Source: Lachnospiraceae bacterium (GTDB lineage: Bacteria; Bacillota; Clostridia; Lachnospirales; Lachnospiraceae). Taken from it: 14,581 bases of DNA. The notes beneath the pieces are model-generated. The model searched no databases, was not told where the DNA came from, and worked only from the letters and a program-made list of their open reading frames with translations. Below, piece by piece: positions 13,971 through 14,581 of this stretch (position 1 is its first letter; every line of letters starts with the position of its first letter). The translations under genes were made by a program, and so were the position numbers. Location: positions 1 through 14,581 of the forward strand of contig JAPJQL010000057.1 in NCBI GenBank assembly GCA_030825115.1, in the 5' to 3' direction.

Positions 13971-14360
13971 ATGGCAAATAAATATTATGGAACAGGTAGA
14001 AGAAAAAAATCTATCGCAAGAGTATATCTGGTACCGGGTACCGGCAAGATTACCATCAACAAGAGAGACATTGACAACTACTTAGGTCTGGAGACTTTGA
14101 AGGTAGTTGTACGTCAGCCATTAGTTGCTACCGAAACTCTTGATAAATTTGACGTACTGGTTAACGTACGTGGCGGCGGCTTCACCGGACAGGCAGGTGC
14201 GATTAGACACGGCATCTCCAGAGCGCTGCTTCAGGCAGACGCAGAATACCGCCCGATCCTGAAAAAAGCAGGATACCTGACAAGAGACCCGCGTATGAAA
14301 GAAAGAAAGAAATATGGTCTCAAAGCAGCACGTCGTGCTCCGCAGTTCAGCAAGAGATAA
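13971..14360 (+). CDS. rpsI: 30S ribosomal protein S9
   Basis: S9 is a small-subunit protein in the head of the 30S particle whose C-terminal tail reaches the P-site tRNA. The 129-residue protein begins with Y-Y-G-T-G-R-R-K-K-S-I-A-R-V and has the signature G-G-G-F-T-G-Q-A-G-A-I-R-H-G-I-S-R-A-L. It ends with the invariant S-K-R tail, after G-L-K-A-A-R-R-A-P-Q-F. Length and motifs are complete. AAAGGAGG lies upstream, 28 bases after the rplM stop, so the two form the usual rplM-rpsI pair. Confidence 0.98.
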   Translation: MANKYYGTGRRKKSIARVYLVPGTGKITINKRDIDNYLGLETLKVVVRQPLVATETLDKFDVLVNVRGGGFTGQAGAIRHGISRALLQADAEYRPILKKAGYLTRDPRMKERKKYGLKAARRAPQFSKR

Positions 14361-14385
14361 TAAGAAATATAATAAGAAAATTATC

Positions 14386-14423
14386 AGAGCCCTTGAAAAT
14401 GCATTGTTTTCAAGGGTTCTTTC
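14386..14423 (+). terminator. Terminator of rplM-rpsI
   Basis: AGAGCCCTTGAAAA (14386-14399) pairs with TTTTCAAGGGTTCT (14407-14420), 14 bp with one G-T wobble and a 7-base loop, followed by TTC. The perfect inner part (CCCTTGAAAA) and its position 25 bases after the rpsI stop support a terminator despite a short T tail. Confidence 0.78.
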
Positions 14424-14493
14424 ATGTTCTGGACAGTTATAGAACAACACAGAAAATTATGAAAATGGAACAATCGTGTTGCAGGGTGGCTTG

Positions 14494-14519
14494 ACCTTCA
14501 TTCTACATAGAATGGAGGT
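14494..14519 (+). promoter_or_regulatory. Hairpin that sequesters the ribosome binding site of the small membrane protein
   Basis: ACCTTCATTCT (14494-14504) pairs with AGAATGGAGGT (14509-14519) over 11 bp, with one T-G wobble and a 4-base loop. The right arm contains the whole GGAGG site, 8 bases before the ATG at 14527, so translation should be blocked while the hairpin is formed. Such structures occur in mRNAs of type I toxins and in translationally controlled leaders. Confidence 0.65.
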
Positions 14520-14526
14520 GGTGCTT

Positions 14527-14581
14527 ATGAAGAACAAATTCAGTTTTAATGACTTGATGCAGTTCGGATTATTTTTGATTG
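14527..14581 (+). CDS. Small membrane protein, holin-like toxin type (5' part only)
   Basis: The first 18 codons are present before the window ends: M-K-N-K-F-S-F-N-D-L-M-Q-F-G-L-F-L-I. A short charged N-terminus followed by a hydrophobic stretch recalls the putative holin-like toxins (about 30 residues, one membrane segment), which are common in Firmicutes and often type I toxins kept silent by an antisense RNA. The ATG has a strong GGAGGTGG 8 bases upstream, held in a hairpin. The family call rests on this short stretch and on the leader structure, because the rest of the gene lies outside the window. Any antisense RNA would also lie mostly beyond the edge. Confidence 0.5.
   Translation, partial: MKNKFSFNDLMQFGLFLI

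Noticed and set aside
1..14581. CRISPR array, prophage, insertion sequence, tRNA or rRNA
   Set aside because: Reading both strands, I saw no regularly spaced repeats, transposase or integrase motifs, or tRNA/rRNA sequences.

Overview
The window looks like a chromosomal segment of a Gram-positive Firmicute, most likely a Lachnospiraceae/Clostridia member. This is inferred from strong AGGAGG ribosome binding sites, TTGACA/TATAAT promoters, the order ECF transporter core - truA - rplM - rpsI, and an L13-type leader. No phage, insertion sequence, tRNA, rRNA or CRISPR array was seen. Every gene is on the + strand except one Crp/Fnr-type regulator.

Region 1 (1-1790): a three-gene operon with its own promoter and terminator. 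It encodes two half-size ChrA-family membrane proteins and a small beta-rich protein of unknown function, all joined by 4-base ATGA overlaps.

Region 2 (1860-5648): a conserved housekeeping block, ecfA1-ecfA2-ecfT-truA. It encodes the shared energizing module for vitamin and metal uptake plus a tRNA pseudouridine synthase. TruA carries an unusual C-terminal extension of about 120 residues. In many Firmicutes rplM-rpsI follow truA directly.

Region 3 (5649-13304): here a cluster of about 7.6 kb lies between truA and rplM. It has a minus-strand Crp/Fnr-family regulator, then a RidA-like protein and a class V PLP enzyme (unit A, closed by a terminator). Unit B follows: an AbgT-family transporter, two tandem COG1228-type metal-dependent amidohydrolases and an Asp/Glu/hydantoin-racemase-like protein. 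Units A and B each start behind the same 16-bp dyad (TGTAA-N6-TTAYA), exactly 21 bases upstream of a -10-like hexamer, which puts both dyads near -41.5. The neighbouring regulator's recognition helix fits such a site. I infer a small regulon for uptake, hydrolysis, racemization and PLP-dependent breakdown of a blocked amino acid or dipeptide-like nutrient. The substrate is unknown. This is the best candidate for an undescribed system in the window.

Region 4 (13364-14423): rplM-rpsI, with a perfect TTGACA-17-TATAAT promoter, an L13-type leader hairpin and a terminator.

Region 5 (14495-14581): the first 18 codons of a small membrane (holin-like toxin type) protein, cut by the window edge. Its ribosome binding site lies entirely inside a hairpin, as in type I toxin mRNAs.
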